Assembly (NCBI GenBank): GCA_021234155.1
Contig: JAJEKV010000054.1
Location: 8,454,655 to 8,518,654 of the forward strand
Source of the DNA: Isoetes taiwanensis
Lineage: Eukaryota > Streptophyta > Lycopodiopsida > Isoetales > Isoetaceae
Reading direction: 5' to 3'
Length of the DNA: 64,000 bases
Part shown: positions 19,524 to 30,692 of the stretch, piece by piece
Position numbering within the stretch: position 1 is the stretch's first letter
Layout of the letters: every line of letters starts with the position of its first letter
The notes under the pieces: model-generated
The model's database searches: none
What the model saw: only the letters and a program-made list of their open reading frames with translations
What the model was told of the DNA's origin: nothing
Program-made: the position numbers and the translations under genes

Positions 19524-20237
19524 ATGCAAGAAGAGCGTGTAGTAGCGTACGACTCCAGGAAGATGAACGACGCCGAAACGCGCTACCCAACGCACGATCA
19601 GGAATTGCTTGCAGTTGTCAGGGCATTAAGAATTTGGAGGCATTATCTTTTGGGAAGGAAGTTCCAATTGGATACAGACCATCAGAGCCTCCAGTATGTA
19701 TTCATGCAACCACACCTCAACCTGAGGCAGAGAAGGTGGATGGAGTTCCTTGAAGAGTATGACTTTGATATAGTCTACAAGCCAGGGAAGCTCAATGTGG
19801 TAGCAGATGCGCTTTCAAGGCATCCCCTGACAACTAGAGTGCATTGCAATGCAATTTCGACGCTCTCCAGCGACTTTGGTAAGAAGATTGAAGAGTCTTT
19901 GCCAACGGATGTGGATTTCAAGGAAGTATGGGCAAGCCTCTCGAGGGAGGCTAGAACAGATAAGGAGCGGGAAGCCTTTAAACATTATAAGAAGGAAGGC
20001 AACCTGTTATACCATAAGAACAAGTTGTGCATACCCGAATCATCAGGTATAAGGAAATTGATCCTCCATGACACGCACAACAGCCCAATAGCTGGCCATG
20101 CGGGATTCATGAAAACATATTTCAAAGTGCGCAGCAGCTATTATTGGCCAGGAATGAAGAAGCAAGTAGCTCGCTACATCAGAGAATGTCAGTTATGTCA
20201 GCAGACAAAGGCGGAGACTCCAATTCGTGAGCCTTAG
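19524..20237 (+). CDS. RNase H and integrase N-terminal part
   Basis: The frame begins with RNase H motifs (VVAYDSRKMNDAETRYPTHD, ELLAVVRALRIWRHYLLG, TDHQSLQYVF) and DALSRHP at its end. It then enters the integrase HHCC zinc domain: LHDTHNSPIAGHAGFMKTYF, YYWPGMKKQVARYIRECQLC, with the two cysteines as CQLC. RNase H degrades the RNA template and integrase inserts the cDNA. The frame stops at 20,237, where one base seems missing from a T run before the catalytic core. The initial Met is internal to RNase H, so this is a piece of the polyprotein, not a separate protein. Confidence 0.9.
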   Translation: MQEERVVAYDSRKMNDAETRYPTHDQELLAVVRALRIWRHYLLGRKFQLDTDHQSLQYVFMQPHLNLRQRRWMEFLEEYDFDIVYKPGKLNVVADALSRHPLTTRVHCNAISTLSSDFGKKIEESLPTDVDFKEVWASLSREARTDKEREAFKHYKKEGNLLYHKNKLCIPESSGIRKLILHDTHNSPIAGHAGFMKTYFKVRSSYYWPGMKKQVARYIRECQLCQQTKAETPIREP

Positions 20238-20248
20238 AGCCATTAGCG

Positions 20249-20557
20249 GTGCCAAACGCTAAGTGGGAAGTGATTAGCATGGATTTCATCACAGGGCTCC
20301 CAAGGACCGTAAGAGGGAAAGATGCCTTGATGGTAGTGGTCGACAAGTTGTCGAAGATGGCACATTTTGTGCCTTGCAGGACCACAGATACGGCTATGGA
20401 TACAGCGAAGCTCTTCACCAAAGAGATCTTTAGGCTTCATGGCATGCCAAGGGAGATTATCTCCGACAGGGATCCGAAGTTCATGAGCGCTTTTTGGCAG
20501 GACCTCTTTGCGACAATCCAGACGAAGCTATCCATGAGCACAGCATATCATCCTTAG
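20249..20557 (+). CDS. Integrase catalytic core, first part
   Basis: The translation shows ISMDFITGLPRTVRGKDALM (first catalytic Asp in MDF) and VVVDKLSKMAHFVPC, then IISDRDPKFMSAFWQDLF (second catalytic Asp in SDRDP), then LSMSTAYHP. A TAG follows at 20,555-20,557 where related integrases have Gln (CAG in YHPQTDGQTE), so a single C-to-T change made the stop; CAG is a CHG site, where methylated C often deaminates. Confidence 0.92.
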   Translation: MPNAKWEVISMDFITGLPRTVRGKDALMVVVDKLSKMAHFVPCRTTDTAMDTAKLFTKEIFRLHGMPREIISDRDPKFMSAFWQDLFATIQTKLSMSTAYHP

Positions 20558-20599
20558 ACGGATGGCCAAACGGAGCGGACCAACAGGATTTTAGAGGAC

Positions 20600-21361
20600 A
20601 TGCTACGAAACTATGTCTGGAATAAGCAAGGTATGTGGGAAGAATTTATTCACTTGGTGGAGTTTGCATACAATAGCACCAAGCAGGAATCATCCCAAAT
20701 GTCGCCGTTTATGATCAATTACGGCTATCAGTGCCTAACTCCAGACACTTGGCACAACCCCGTGTCAAAAGTGGAAGTTTCGCAGCAGATGTTGGCCGAT
20801 ATGCAGCAGCTTGTGGAAAAAGTTCGAGGGTATCTGCTGGCAGCAAGAAGTCGTCAGAAGAGCATCGCCGACAAGCATCGAACAGTCAGAGAGTTCAAAG
20901 TTGGAGATGATGTTTGGCTCAAGATCAAGGTAAAGCAGGCAAAGCTCAGGATCGGGAATTGCAAGAAGCTTGCTCCAAGGTGGGCTGGACCTTTCAGAAT
21001 AGTCAAGAGAGTAGGCAATCAATCCTACAAACTAGACTTGCCAGCACACCTAAAGATTCATAAGGTCTTCCACGTGAGTTTGTTAAATAAGCACACTCCA
21101 AATCCAGACGAAGTCTTGGACACTCCAACGTTGTTGGAAATGACGGAGGAACAGCTGGAAATAGTTCCAGAATTGATTCTTGATAAAGCTTTCAAGAAAA
21201 CGAGGAGATCAGAATTCCTCCAGTATTTGGTCAAGTGGAAACATCTCCGAAGAAATCGGCTCAGGCATGTCGATTTGTGTAGATTAATTCTATGTTTAGT
21301 TAAGATTAATCTACGCATGCAACCTATGCTTGGTATGGGTCGCATGCGTTGTTACCGATGA
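20600..21361 (+). CDS. Integrase C-terminal part and chromodomain-like end
   Basis: From just before this frame (TDGQTERTNRILEDMLRNYV) the integrase continues: LVEFAYNSTKQESSQMSPF carries the third catalytic residue (Glu in VEF), followed by VGDDVWLKIK and LAPRWAGPFRIVKRVGNQSY, and VFHVSLLNK of the GPF/Y module. The end, ELILDKAFKKTRRSEFLQYL then VKWKHL, is the start of a chromodomain as in chromoviruses ('YLVKWKG..'). It is cut by a frameshift right after KHL, so the rest of the chromodomain is lost. Chromodomains tether integration to modified histones. Confidence 0.9.
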   Translation: MLRNYVWNKQGMWEEFIHLVEFAYNSTKQESSQMSPFMINYGYQCLTPDTWHNPVSKVEVSQQMLADMQQLVEKVRGYLLAARSRQKSIADKHRTVREFKVGDDVWLKIKVKQAKLRIGNCKKLAPRWAGPFRIVKRVGNQSYKLDLPAHLKIHKVFHVSLLNKHTPNPDEVLDTPTLLEMTEEQLEIVPELILDKAFKKTRRSEFLQYLVKWKHLRRNRLRHVDLCRLILCLVKINLRMQPMLGMGRMRCYR

Positions 21362-22147
21362 TGGGACCACTACGGTGATCTCTAGGGCGTGGTGTAATGT
21401 CAATGTAGACATGACCGCGTTTCCGCTTGGACGAGTGGAAGATAGATTAGAAAGTCTACTTCTGTCCAACGGAAGTAGACAACCTCGAGAGAAAGGAGGT
21501 CATGAAGGAATGCACTGATAGGAAAAGCACCTCTAGCCCCATATATGCTTTGATAGGAGGAATCAGGCCTTCACGCCCCATATACGGGAAGGACCTATCC
21601 TCCACGCTGGGCAACTAGGGTGTAGGCATGAGCGGCATATAGGCATATAGGCGCTGTCTCCACGGCCATAATGGAAGATTCACCCTCTTCCTACGCCGGG
21701 AGATTAGCCATGCATCCATGTAGATAGGTGGGGTGGTCACCATATAACCAAAAATTTTATTAATAATTAAATGGTACTAACGTAGTGTCGACCTGCAGGC
21801 CAATAGAGCGCTCCGGAGGGCAAGGAGGTCGAGCTACGAAGACTTGCAACACAAATTTTGTTGGAATGTGTTGCAAGGAATGAAGACTACCTCGGACGTT
21901 AATTTTAATTTTGATAAACTTAATTGTCATGTTAAGTGAAATTTTTGAGTAACCTGTTTTAATGATGTTATGAATTGATAAGTTATTTCATAATATAATG
22001 GCGTGATAATGTCCTAAAAATATTATCTTAAGGTAATCTTAATAAATGTGTAAGTATTATAGTAGTTTATCGTATGTATCAGGTTGATTGCAGGTTAGGA
22101 TGATCCCAAGGTGGGGAGACCCACGATGCTGCGGACAGCATCATTTC
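21362..22147 (+). other. Retrotransposon 3' untranslated region
   Basis: No coding homology is visible between pol and the polypurine tract. A GCCCCATATA-type motif is repeated near 21,536 and 21,574. The sequence GTGGGGAGA occurs at about 22,112 and again in the polypurine tract, with GCATC blocks beside each, so the PPT region has a short duplication. Confidence 0.6.
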
Positions 22148-22160
22148 AAGGTGGGGAGAA
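22148..22160 (+). other. Polypurine tract
   Basis: AAGGTGGGGAGAA lies directly against the 3' LTR start (TGTGACG). This is the position and composition of the plus-strand primer. Confidence 0.9.
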
Positions 22161-23825
22161 TGTGACGTTCCAGGACAGTATACGGTCCCAGGACGTATAC
22201 TGTACTGCCTCGTCACGCGTACACGCCACTCCGACCGACGTGTACGCCAACGTGTAGCTAGGCTAGTAGCCCTAGGGGGCAACACGCAAGGAGTGTGCAG
22301 TTATTAATGTGCACATTAAACAATGTGCACATTCACTTAGGTGCACATTTTCCCATATGGCCATTTCATGCCAAGTGGGCCACACCCATAGGTGCAATTA
22401 ATGTGCACATTTTCCAATGTACACATTAATGTGGGCACACATTTCCATGTGGGCACATTTTGCCACCTAGCCATTAAAGGCAAGTGGGCCCATTCCCAAT
22501 TATCCCACATGCCTAAAGGGGATAATTGGAAACCCTAGCCAACCCCTTGTCTATTAAAGGAGAGAAACCCTAACTTGCCCAATTTCGCGTTTCTAGGGTT
22601 TTAGAACTCTGTTTTTTGGCTGCCTCAACAGCCAAAACCGCATCCGAACTTCTGCCGAGAGAATTGCATCATTAGTTTCCCTTGATTCGCGTTTTTGGGC
22701 GGGATGGTCGAAGCTTCAGTCGGGAGGAGCCACTCAAGGATCGGTATTTGGCGGTTAGATAGCCTAAACCCTATTTCAGGTCATAGAATCGGTGGGTTTA
22801 GCCTATTAAATTGCCCATAACAGACCTTCTAGATCTCTAGATACTGACCTCTAACTAAAGAACCTAACTCTATGATGTAGATTAGATATAGTTCTTTAGT
22901 TCTTCCTCGTGGAAGTATGTGGATGATGTTTCTCTATGAACTCCTCGTATTGGGAAGGGGGTAGAGACCTAGAGCTTGGTAGTAGATGCTCCTAGAGTAG
23001 CCTCTCTAGCACACTATAGATTCGACTGTGTACAAGAGCCACAGGGTTGTGGGTGAAGGGGCCGGCGGCCGAGAAGGAGGTTCATGTCGACTCTGAGCGA
23101 TCCCTACGGTGTGTAAAGCCTACCGGGGATCATTGTGACTAGGGTCGATGGCTTGCCACCTGCGTGTGGGCAAGGCATGGGCTCATTTGCAGAGTGAAGT
23201 GGTGTACACTTTCCGGTGGGTTGGTCGAATCTGAGGCGGTGGCCCTCTAAGTTACCTTGAGTCGGCATGTAGATCTGCGGAGGGAGTGATCCCCTTCTGC
23301 CCCATCGAGGCCGGGAGGATGAAACCCCGGGAATAGCCCTTTTGGCTATGCATCCGTGAACTCTGATCCGGTCCCAACACTTTTGACCTACGCACCGCAA
23401 AGTGTGCACGGGGAGGGGCGGATGGAGTGGACAACCCTATGCCATGTTCTTATGCCGGCCAAATCCATTGCCATGAATTGCATGCGTAATGATCTCTGGA
23501 GACCCAAGCCGTCAGTCATTCCCTTGAGTCTGAGCCTTGGGTAGAACTCCCCATATGTATTGTGCTCACCTTGTTTATGCAGATGTGAAGGGCCACCCTC
23601 GAGGTGGCTATGTGCTTATGTTATATACTGACATGTATGTTTACGCTTCCGCAGCTAGGTAGACCCTGAGGGAGATGGGGTAAATGACCCCTTCACTCTT
23701 CCCACTGGAACCCGTCACGGTTGCAGCGTTATGTGGAGGGCCCTGTATCGGCATGGAGCCGGTATGGGGGATGAACTCCTGTTTGTATACGGTGAGTGCA
23801 CCGTATACGAGTAGGGGACGTCACA
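22161..23825 (+). repeat. 3' LTR (1,665 bp)
   Basis: It has the same ends as the 5' LTR and is followed by the duplicated GCAGT (23,826-23,830). The first 430 bp and last 350 bp match the 5' LTR almost exactly, while 22,620-23,480 differs at many positions. Typical pairs (5' LTR versus 3' LTR) are TTCCAGTGGG/TTCCGGTGGG, GAGTCAGCATG/GAGTCGGCATG and TGCCAGCC/TGCCGGCC, plus small indels such as GATCAGGT/GATCGGT. Confidence 0.95.
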
Positions 23826-23830
23826 GCAGT

Positions 23831-26525
23831 AGAAGTCAAAAGTATCTCTTGGGATAACATTGTACATTCTTGAAATTACCTTTGTTCTCCTCTCTCTATT
23901 CTTCCATGTTGTGGTTGTTTTGTCAAATTTGTAATGTTGTGGTATTTCTGGGTATGTATACTTGCGTGCTTCTTTGTAAATTTTGTTCAAACCAAACAGT
24001 TAGCATCGTTTGCTTTTTTCTTGCCAATTCAATGGCTTATTTTTCATGTCCTTCTTCATAGTATATGATTTGCTTGTTTGGGAGATGGACTGGTAATCAA
24101 TATACAGTATGAGAGTAGTTATGCATTTTGTATGAGTTTAATCTCCAAATTGCTTCTGGTGCAGAAATATATCTTGCATCAATGTATGATTGAACTTCAT
24201 TCTAATTGTACGTTCCATAGCATCCGAATTTGCTTGGTTCATGATTTTCACACATGCACGGTCATGGCCTTTGTGGATATACTTGTATATATATTTCACA
24301 CTGTTGACACTAAAGCACTTCTCTACATTTATATGTGCTTGGTACTTTTTTGATAGATAAGGATTGTAAGGAACAATCATGCTATTGTCAATGATCATGT
24401 CTCCTTTCTTGTATTTAGGACCTTTACGTCTTCTATATTCTGGGTAACCATTAGGTTTAATCACAGTGCAATCAATGAACGTTTTTGGAAATCATTTCGT
24501 ACATTCCATCAATCCGGTACTTTCATTTCGAACTTGACAATGTGGTCCACATGGACCATGCACCATGTGTTTCATGACGATCATCATGGAATTCAGGATC
24601 TTCTATTGGGTCTGCAAAGAAAAAAAAAAAAAATGTCTAACACTTCCAGTTGACTTAGAATTGAATATCATTAAGCAATAGGATACCTGGAATCTCTGCA
24701 CTCGTGATCTCGTCAATGTCATCATTATTCTTTATTTTGTCTACTTCGTCAAGTATAAGTAACATGTGACAATGTGGCAATCCTCCTTTTTGAAACTTAA
24801 TAGTGTATGTGAACGCTTTGGGTTTTCCAAATATATGTCCCTGAATCATACAAAAATGATCTTATAGTTTCGTTTGAAAAACACGTGCAACCAAGTCAGG
24901 CCAAGCATTTGGTGCTTATGCCATTTCCAAATTATCCTTGATTTCTATCCAATTTGTGTTGCTTGTGAATGTGATGAACATATCAGCTTTGCCAAGTCTT
25001 CGTATCAGAGCAATAGAGTCTTGTTAATTTTGATTCAAAGCTCTTGGACTTCCATTGAATGTTGATGGCAAAATTACCAACTTATTAGAAGTCATTTCTT
25101 TAGATTCAGCTTCATGATTGACGTAGTCAATGAGGCCCTCATACATTTCAAAGCGCAATTTCTTTTGGTTTGTTTTAATGAAATACAAATTGTTAGCTTC
25201 AACTCTTGCATATGCGTCAACAATGAATTGTTCCGTCAGTTTTCTAGCGCTCAATAATGGCCTGAAAGCAAACTTCAGGTTATTATTTTATGTACTCTTC
25301 CATGTGCGAATCTATATGAATAATATTTTAGCATTGTGACATTCTCGCGTCTTCTTGTCTTTGATGTTCCAGGTTCTGTTGCTTTTTCATTCAATGTGCC
25401 ATCCATCATCTTCACATGGTAGCGGGATTGGATATGTTAAGGCATCAATAGAACGATGTGTGATGAGTATATTCTTCAAGCTGCCTCCTCTATAGTGTAT
25501 GCATATATCTCGATTGAATGGGGGCTCTCCTTCAGGCTTACAAATATTATTGCCATTCAATTTTCAAATGATGGATTATATCTATGATGGTCCATCTCAT
25601 TTCGTTCTCTATGAAATACATTTGTATATCTAGTTTTGCATTTGCTAATTGAGCATCCTCTTCAGCTTCATACATCATTTTAAGAGCTTCTGCAAATGGA
25701 TTGATATTTTCCAATTCTTGATCGAGTGTTTCTAATAGTTTCCAGTCACAATCTGCATTTTGTGGGTTTTCTCGTTTGATACTTGCATTCTATGTCTAAA
25801 ATATATAATTGGGCATACTTTGGTTTCTCACTAGGTTTAGGTTCTGCTGTGCCAATTCTATGGTACACTTGTTCATGGATCTTGAAACAATATGGGCCTT
25901 GGGTATTAAATTGCTCTATATTAGCTCCAAATGATGCAAATGCTAGTGCACTATTGTATGTTCTGATATGTGTCTTGAACTCGCTTGATTTTGCATCATG
26001 ATCAGTTAGCAAATCATATAATATTTTTGGTATTTATTGCAGTGGAGGAGGATGTACCTTGCCTTTTCGACAACATTTAGTGCCATCCTTAACACATCAC
26101 ATAACATACATTGTTGGTTTAGTTATCCAGAATGATGACGATGCACATGCAATGGTCCAATATTTATCCTAGATATTTTGTAAGTCGAGGGATTTTCTAA
26201 CCCATTCTGTTTTTGACGTACTTGTTCTCGTAATCTTATCCTTGTTGTTCTTCGGTTTCCAATTCTTGTATCATAAGACGTCGTATTGATTTTTATTCTG
26301 CACACTTCTTTAGCCTATGGGATCGTTCTTGATTAGTTTCCATTGCATGGGCTTTTGCTCGTAATTGTCTCTTTTATGAAGCATCGTCATGTAGTTTAAG
26401 TTGGCATTCATTTATTGTTTATTTTGCGAGCATTTGTTGCGTCCTAATATGATATCTTTTTCTTTCACTTGCCAGTCTCTCTTCTCATTCTTCAATGGTT
26501 TCCTCGCGCTGTCTTTGGGGCATTT
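23831..26525 (-). pseudogene. Helitron Rep (HUH, Y2) and N-terminal region remnant
   Basis: Minus-strand fragments occur in Helitron order. At 26,100-26,525 is an Arg/Glu-rich N terminus (MPQRQR, RLREQVR). At 25,746-26,012 is HRIGTAEPKPSEKPKYAQLY. At 25,024-25,254 is EQFIVDAYARVEANNLYFIK. At 24,655-24,849 is the HUH motif in FQKGGLPHCHMLLIL. At 24,138-24,464 is the double-tyrosine motif VKYIYKYIHKGHDRA, and at 23,831-23,990 KIYKEARKYTYPEIPQHYKF. HUH and Y2 residues nick and rejoin DNA in rolling-circle transposition and are still readable here. The frame is interrupted by many stops and shifts. The segment joins the helicase remnant across the gypsy insertion. Confidence 0.9.
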
Positions 26526-28723
26526 TTTATTTTGCTAAGCTGCTTTCATTCGTCTGCATATTAAAACGATTTTGCGATTGCCAAATATTAAGCAGACCAT
26601 AGATAACAACAATCTTGCAAACGTAAATGGAACTTAATAAATTATGCATGCATCCCATTGTCGTTCTAACTAAGCCCGTTACATTCATTAGTTTGGATAG
26701 CTTGTATATTTATTATTTTGCATATCCAACTCATAGCATCACTTGGAATATCTAAGGTGCCACAACCTACATGCATAATGTTGTTGCATACTATCTAAGA
26801 TAAAGTTGCTTGTAAGAAGTTCATCAAAATTGAAAATCGAAGTACAAAATATAAGAAAGTCAAAATCAAATGTATCAACTTTTACCTCCATTGTAAAAGG
26901 TGTGTTACATCATGCACCTGGCATGATAAGTACATGATCTCAATTATTATTCTAATCTCGATATATTACATTGTAAATACTTGCATTCCATTGTAATGTT
27001 GATTGATGTATTTCATTTGGATACAGGGCAACAACGAACAAAAAAAAACAAAGCAATATTCACTTGCTTGAAAGACAAATGGCGAAAGACTATTATAGTT
27101 CCCATACACCAGGCATTTCCTTTGGAAATATGAGAGCAACAATGAACAAAAGAAGCAAAGCAGTGTCTGCGTACGACTGGTATGGTGAGGGATGTTTAGC
27201 AATAAGCTGTTCTAAGAATAGAATAGAATAGAGTTTTTATCGTCCACGGAGACCAATTGGCTTATGGGACCCAACAGGAGGCGCAACAAACGTATTACTG
27301 TCTGGGTTAAAAAACCCCCTCCCCGCCCTAAAGGGTTGTTTGGGGAAAAAACCGTGACAAGAATAGGCTTGCTGTCAAAATGTACAAATACAAAAAACAA
27401 ATACAAATATAGACAGAAATATGTACAGTGCCCGAGGGCCAAGCTGATCTCGGCGATCCATGATCTCTTGAATGTACGAGCCCAATCTCCGTATCGAGCT
27501 CGTGCTTAGCATCTCAAGCAGGGGCTGGCCAGGATGGACCAGCTCAGCATGGCATGTCCGAATGTCATCATATGCCAGACAACTCTGAAGCAAACAATTG
27601 GTATTTGAGCTAATACCAAATATAATTGAGCTAATGACATAATTGTTGAGTTAATAGATGCACAAACGATGTTGCAACAAAAAAACGTGAAACATATAAT
27701 TATAGGCATTTGAATGCCAGATACTATCATAGTTCCCTTGGACTATCTTAGAAGGTGCAATGTCACTTGCTTGAAACACAAAATGTGCAATGTTAACATG
27801 TATATAATGCCCACTAATGATAGTTCTAGGCATTCGATGTCTATGCCATTAGCCATATAATGCCCACTAACGATGGTTCTAGGCATTTGAATGCCGGTAG
27901 TACCATACTTCCCATGGACCAAAGGAAAAAGTAACATGCAATAAGTTCCTTCGAAAATATGAGGGAATCAATGAACAAAAGGAAGCAAAGCAGTGTCTGC
28001 AGGTATAGTACAGTGAGGGATATTTAGCAATAGCCTGCTTTAAGAACACTAGCACCTCTAGTGATAACCAACACACCAAAAGGGCGGATCCTTCAAGGAA
28101 ATCGTTATCCAATGGGCCCCAACTTTTTCAGGCTTTATCCCATACCCCACAGACCATATCAATTCCTCCCCCTCCTCGAGGTGCTTGCCCTCAAGCATGT
28201 GGAACACACCAATGTTGCCATGATACCAAATGTTAAACACTAGCACCTCTAGTGATAACAAACACACTAAAAGGGCGGATCCTTCAAGGAAATTGTTATC
28301 CAATGGGCCCCAACCTTTCCAGGCCCGATGAACTTAAAATAGTTGATATCATGACTTGGTTGCTTGCAACTTTACCAAAGCATTTGGGCGCCACACAAAA
28401 AATAACAAAGTTGACAGCTTCATAAGTGACTGCATATGTCCAGTATGGTGAGGGATCTTTAGTAATAGGTTCTTTTAGGAAGAGGAAAATTAATTGGTAT
28501 TTGAGCTAATATCAAATATAATTGATCTAATGACAGAATTGAATATTGATCCAGAATGTTGATTTTAGAGACTTTATTTAAGGTAATACCAAATACACAT
28601 CTACCTGCATATCTGGCCACTTACTATCCTTTGTTTTTTACTGAAGGATAACCTTCATGGGTTGGGACTTGATAAATTTCATATAGGTTGCAAATCAATT
28701 CAGAGAATAAATGTTTGTAGGAC
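26526..28723. repeat. Non-coding stretch of diverged direct repeats
   Basis: No gene is recognised. One unit (ATGARRGAA-CAATGAACAAAAG, AAGCAAAGCAGTGTCTGC, GTGAGGGAT-TTTAGCAATA) occurs at about 27,129-27,220 and 27,958-28,050, with a trace at 28,438. A second (ACTAGCACCTCTAGTGATAA, AAAGGGCGGATCCTTCAAGG) is at 28,047-28,134 and 28,238-28,325, 191 bp apart. A third (AATTGGTATTTGAGCTAATA) is at about 27,597 and 28,493. The 27,340-27,570 part is GC-richer than its surroundings and may be a LINE 3' remnant on the minus strand, which I cannot confirm. Confidence 0.55.
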
Positions 28724-29194
28724 CTAAATTAAATGGTTTTGTAGTATTAAGATGAGTCTACTCAAAACCTTCCACGTTAACATTAGAAAAAATAGAAGCT
28801 CAAACAGTAGGCACAACTCTAGAGTTTTGTTTCTAGCTATAACATGTAAGACAATACATTCTGAATTGGCTATCCTTTTTGCTTGGGAAATAATACATAT
28901 AAGCCATTTTACATAGCAGATTATTTGTTGGTTCCTCCTTAAAGAATATGGTGCAACGATATGCCAATGGGTGTTCATTATTTGCCTGCATGACATGCAT
29001 AAAAAAATGTATGAAAAGAAATAAATACAAATGAAATAAAGAGCATATGATACGTTACCATTTTCATGCCTCAGATTCGCACTCAGGCCACTATCGGTTA
29101 CGTCATAATTACTGTTTATTATCTCACAAATGAAAAAGAACATAGACTCGGAAGATCTGGAAAATGTGTGATGCTTTACATATCCTGGAAACAT
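28724..29194 (-). pseudogene. Two putative exons of an unrecognised gene
   Basis: On the minus strand, ending near 29,060, is KHHTFSRSSESMFFFICEII continuing NSNYDVTDSGLSANLRHENG with a GTAACG donor. After a short intron, a TTTATGCATGTCATGCAG acceptor near 28,987 leads to ANNEHPLAYRCTIFFKEEPT then NNLLCKMAYMYYFPSKKDSQ. The composition (charged and aromatic, no low complexity) looks like real protein, and the splice sites fit. I do not recognise the family. It lies just outside the repeats that precede the Replitron-like gene and may or may not belong to that element. Confidence 0.35.
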
Positions 29195-29237
29195 TGCCTA
29201 CCAAGTTACCATAACTAACTCTAAATCCGCACAATTT

Positions 29238-30640
29238 GCAATATCTAGCATTATAACAGGGTTTTTTTTTGTGATTTTATATGTTTTTTGGCATGGTTTT
29301 CCTATGATTTTAGCGTTGTATCCATTGGGCCATATTAAATAGTATTTCTAGAGTGCGGCTTTTTTGGAGCGTTGATCTGGATTACCTTCAACAATCTAAC
29401 ATTTGTTATTTTGACCTCCTTATTCATATGCATGAAACGAGAAAAGCTCTCTTCTCTGAAAAGTTCTGGTGGTGGCGTTGTCGATCCGTCCTGTTGATCC
29501 GTCTTGCTCTGTCTTCATTCAAGAGTTTTGGTATGCCAGATATTGCTTTTTTGTTTGCTAACAATGTTTCTCGTTTTAATCATATTTGGAATATCTAGCA
29601 TGAGTATGGCGAAGAAGCATTCATAAAAAAAACCGTTTTTGATTCTGTTTTACAGCGTTAATTCCCTGAATTTCATGATCTTTGATGGCAGATATTAAAA
29701 AAAACCGTTCTTGATTCTGTTTTACAGCATTAGTTCCCTGAATTTCATGATCTTTGATGGCAGATATTCATCTTATTGGTAGATTTGGTGTTGCTTTTCA
29801 AAATCCGAAACCTGCATGCAAATATCTAGCATGCAAAATTGGAGATGGAGACAGATCTTGCAGTTTTCCCCTAAATTTATCTTCCTCAACTTTACCTCTG
29901 AAAACCATTGGTCCCTCAGTCCGAAACTGGAGCCATGACTACACTTTCTTAATGGCAGAATCTGCCTGACACAAATTGGCCGCCATAGCCAGATCTTGCA
30001 GTTTTATCTTAAGTCTATGTTGTTGGAGTTTACCTCTGAAAACCATTCGCCCCTAGGCCGAAACTAGAGCCATGACTTCACATTGTTAAGGAGCAGAATC
30101 TGCCTCACACAAATTGGCCGCCATAGCCAGATCTGCTGAGCTTTTTTCCTGTAAACCCTCTGGAACCTGTGTCTAGCATGCTAAGATATTTTGTTTTCAA
30201 CATCTAGCAACACCTAAGTTACATTCGGCCCTCAGATCGCCCTATCGATCGACTTTCCATGTCTTCTTGTAAGCAGCTGCCATGTTCGATTGCACAAACC
30301 CTAACGGTGCCCTAATATCCGGCTGTCTCAAAAATCCCATGCTTCTTGACCTTTGCTTCCTTAACTATTTCCCTTTAAAATTTTAAATGTCGCCCTTCCT
30401 TTCAATATCTACTGCCTATTCTTTAAGCTTTAAAATTTAAAACATCGCCCTTCCTTTCAATATCTACCATTATGGTCATTCTTTAAGTTTGTATGCAAAA
30501 ATAAAATGCTACAATATCTAACATTATAAGTTTACTAATATTACAAACTTGTATTACTCATATTATTACTACCATTACTAGTGATTAACAATTGTGTTGT
30601 TTTTTTAATGCTAGATATTAGATCTAGATATTACAATGAG
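29238..30640 (+). repeat. Tandem repeats and dispersed ATATCTAGCAT motifs upstream of the Rep gene
   Basis: At 29,626-29,696 and 29,697-29,767 a 71-bp unit (AAAACCGTT, TTGATTCTGTTTTACAGC, CCCTGAATTTCATGATC) is duplicated in tandem. At 29,853-30,133 a 138-bp unit is present twice and begins a third time (AGATCTTGCAGTTTT, TTACCTCTGAAAACCATT, CACAAATTGGCCGCCATAGC). The motif AATATCTAGCAT or a near copy occurs at about 29,240, 29,588, 29,819 and 30,512, and inverted at 30,610. No gene is seen. These repeats end just before the Replitron-like frame and may be its 5' structure. Confidence 0.6.
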
Positions 30641-30692
30641 ACGAATGACATGAAATAGACGAGGCCCAGGCTCAACATCACGAGCGGGAGTC

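Larger units (their letters stand above)
10545..23825 (+). mobile_element. Ty3/gypsy chromovirus-like LTR retrotransposon with an H3-like accessory gene
   Basis: This is a complete 13,281-bp element: LTRs of 1,663 and 1,665 bp that start TGTGACGT and end ACGTCACA, a 5-bp duplication GCAGT outside both (10,540-10,544; 23,826-23,830), an initiator-Met tRNA binding site at 12,209, and a polypurine tract before the 3' LTR. Order: LTR, PBS, accessory unit 1 (H3-like), accessory unit 2 (acidic protein), gag, protease, RT, RNase H, integrase with a broken chromodomain-like C terminus, PPT, LTR. The pol order RT-RH-IN makes it Ty3/gypsy, and the C terminus suggests a chromovirus. The 4.4 kb between PBS and gag is far beyond a normal leader. 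It inserted into a dead Helitron. gag-pol is broken, so movement would need help from an intact relative. Confidence 0.95.
9108..26525 (-). mobile_element. Degenerate autonomous Helitron, split by a Ty3/gypsy insertion
   Basis: Two blocks of Helitron replicase/helicase homology on the minus strand, 23,831-26,525 (N-terminal and Rep parts) and 9,108-10,544 (helicase part), are collinear and become adjacent when the LTR element and one copy of its GCAGT duplication are removed. The reading frame is shattered by stops and shifts, and the helicase lacks its Walker A part, so the element is dead and was probably already so when the gypsy element entered. The termini (5' TC, 3' CTRR with hairpin) are not identified. 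Confidence 0.88.

Noticed and set aside
27212-27600. Minus-strand frames in a GC-richer patch (RARYGDWARTFKRSWIAEIS-like)
   Set aside because: Possibly a LINE 3' end, but without a supporting motif or A tail I cannot call it.
29853-30133. CRISPR-like array
   Set aside because: Units are 138 bp, diverged and tandem without short spacers; a eukaryotic tandem repeat.
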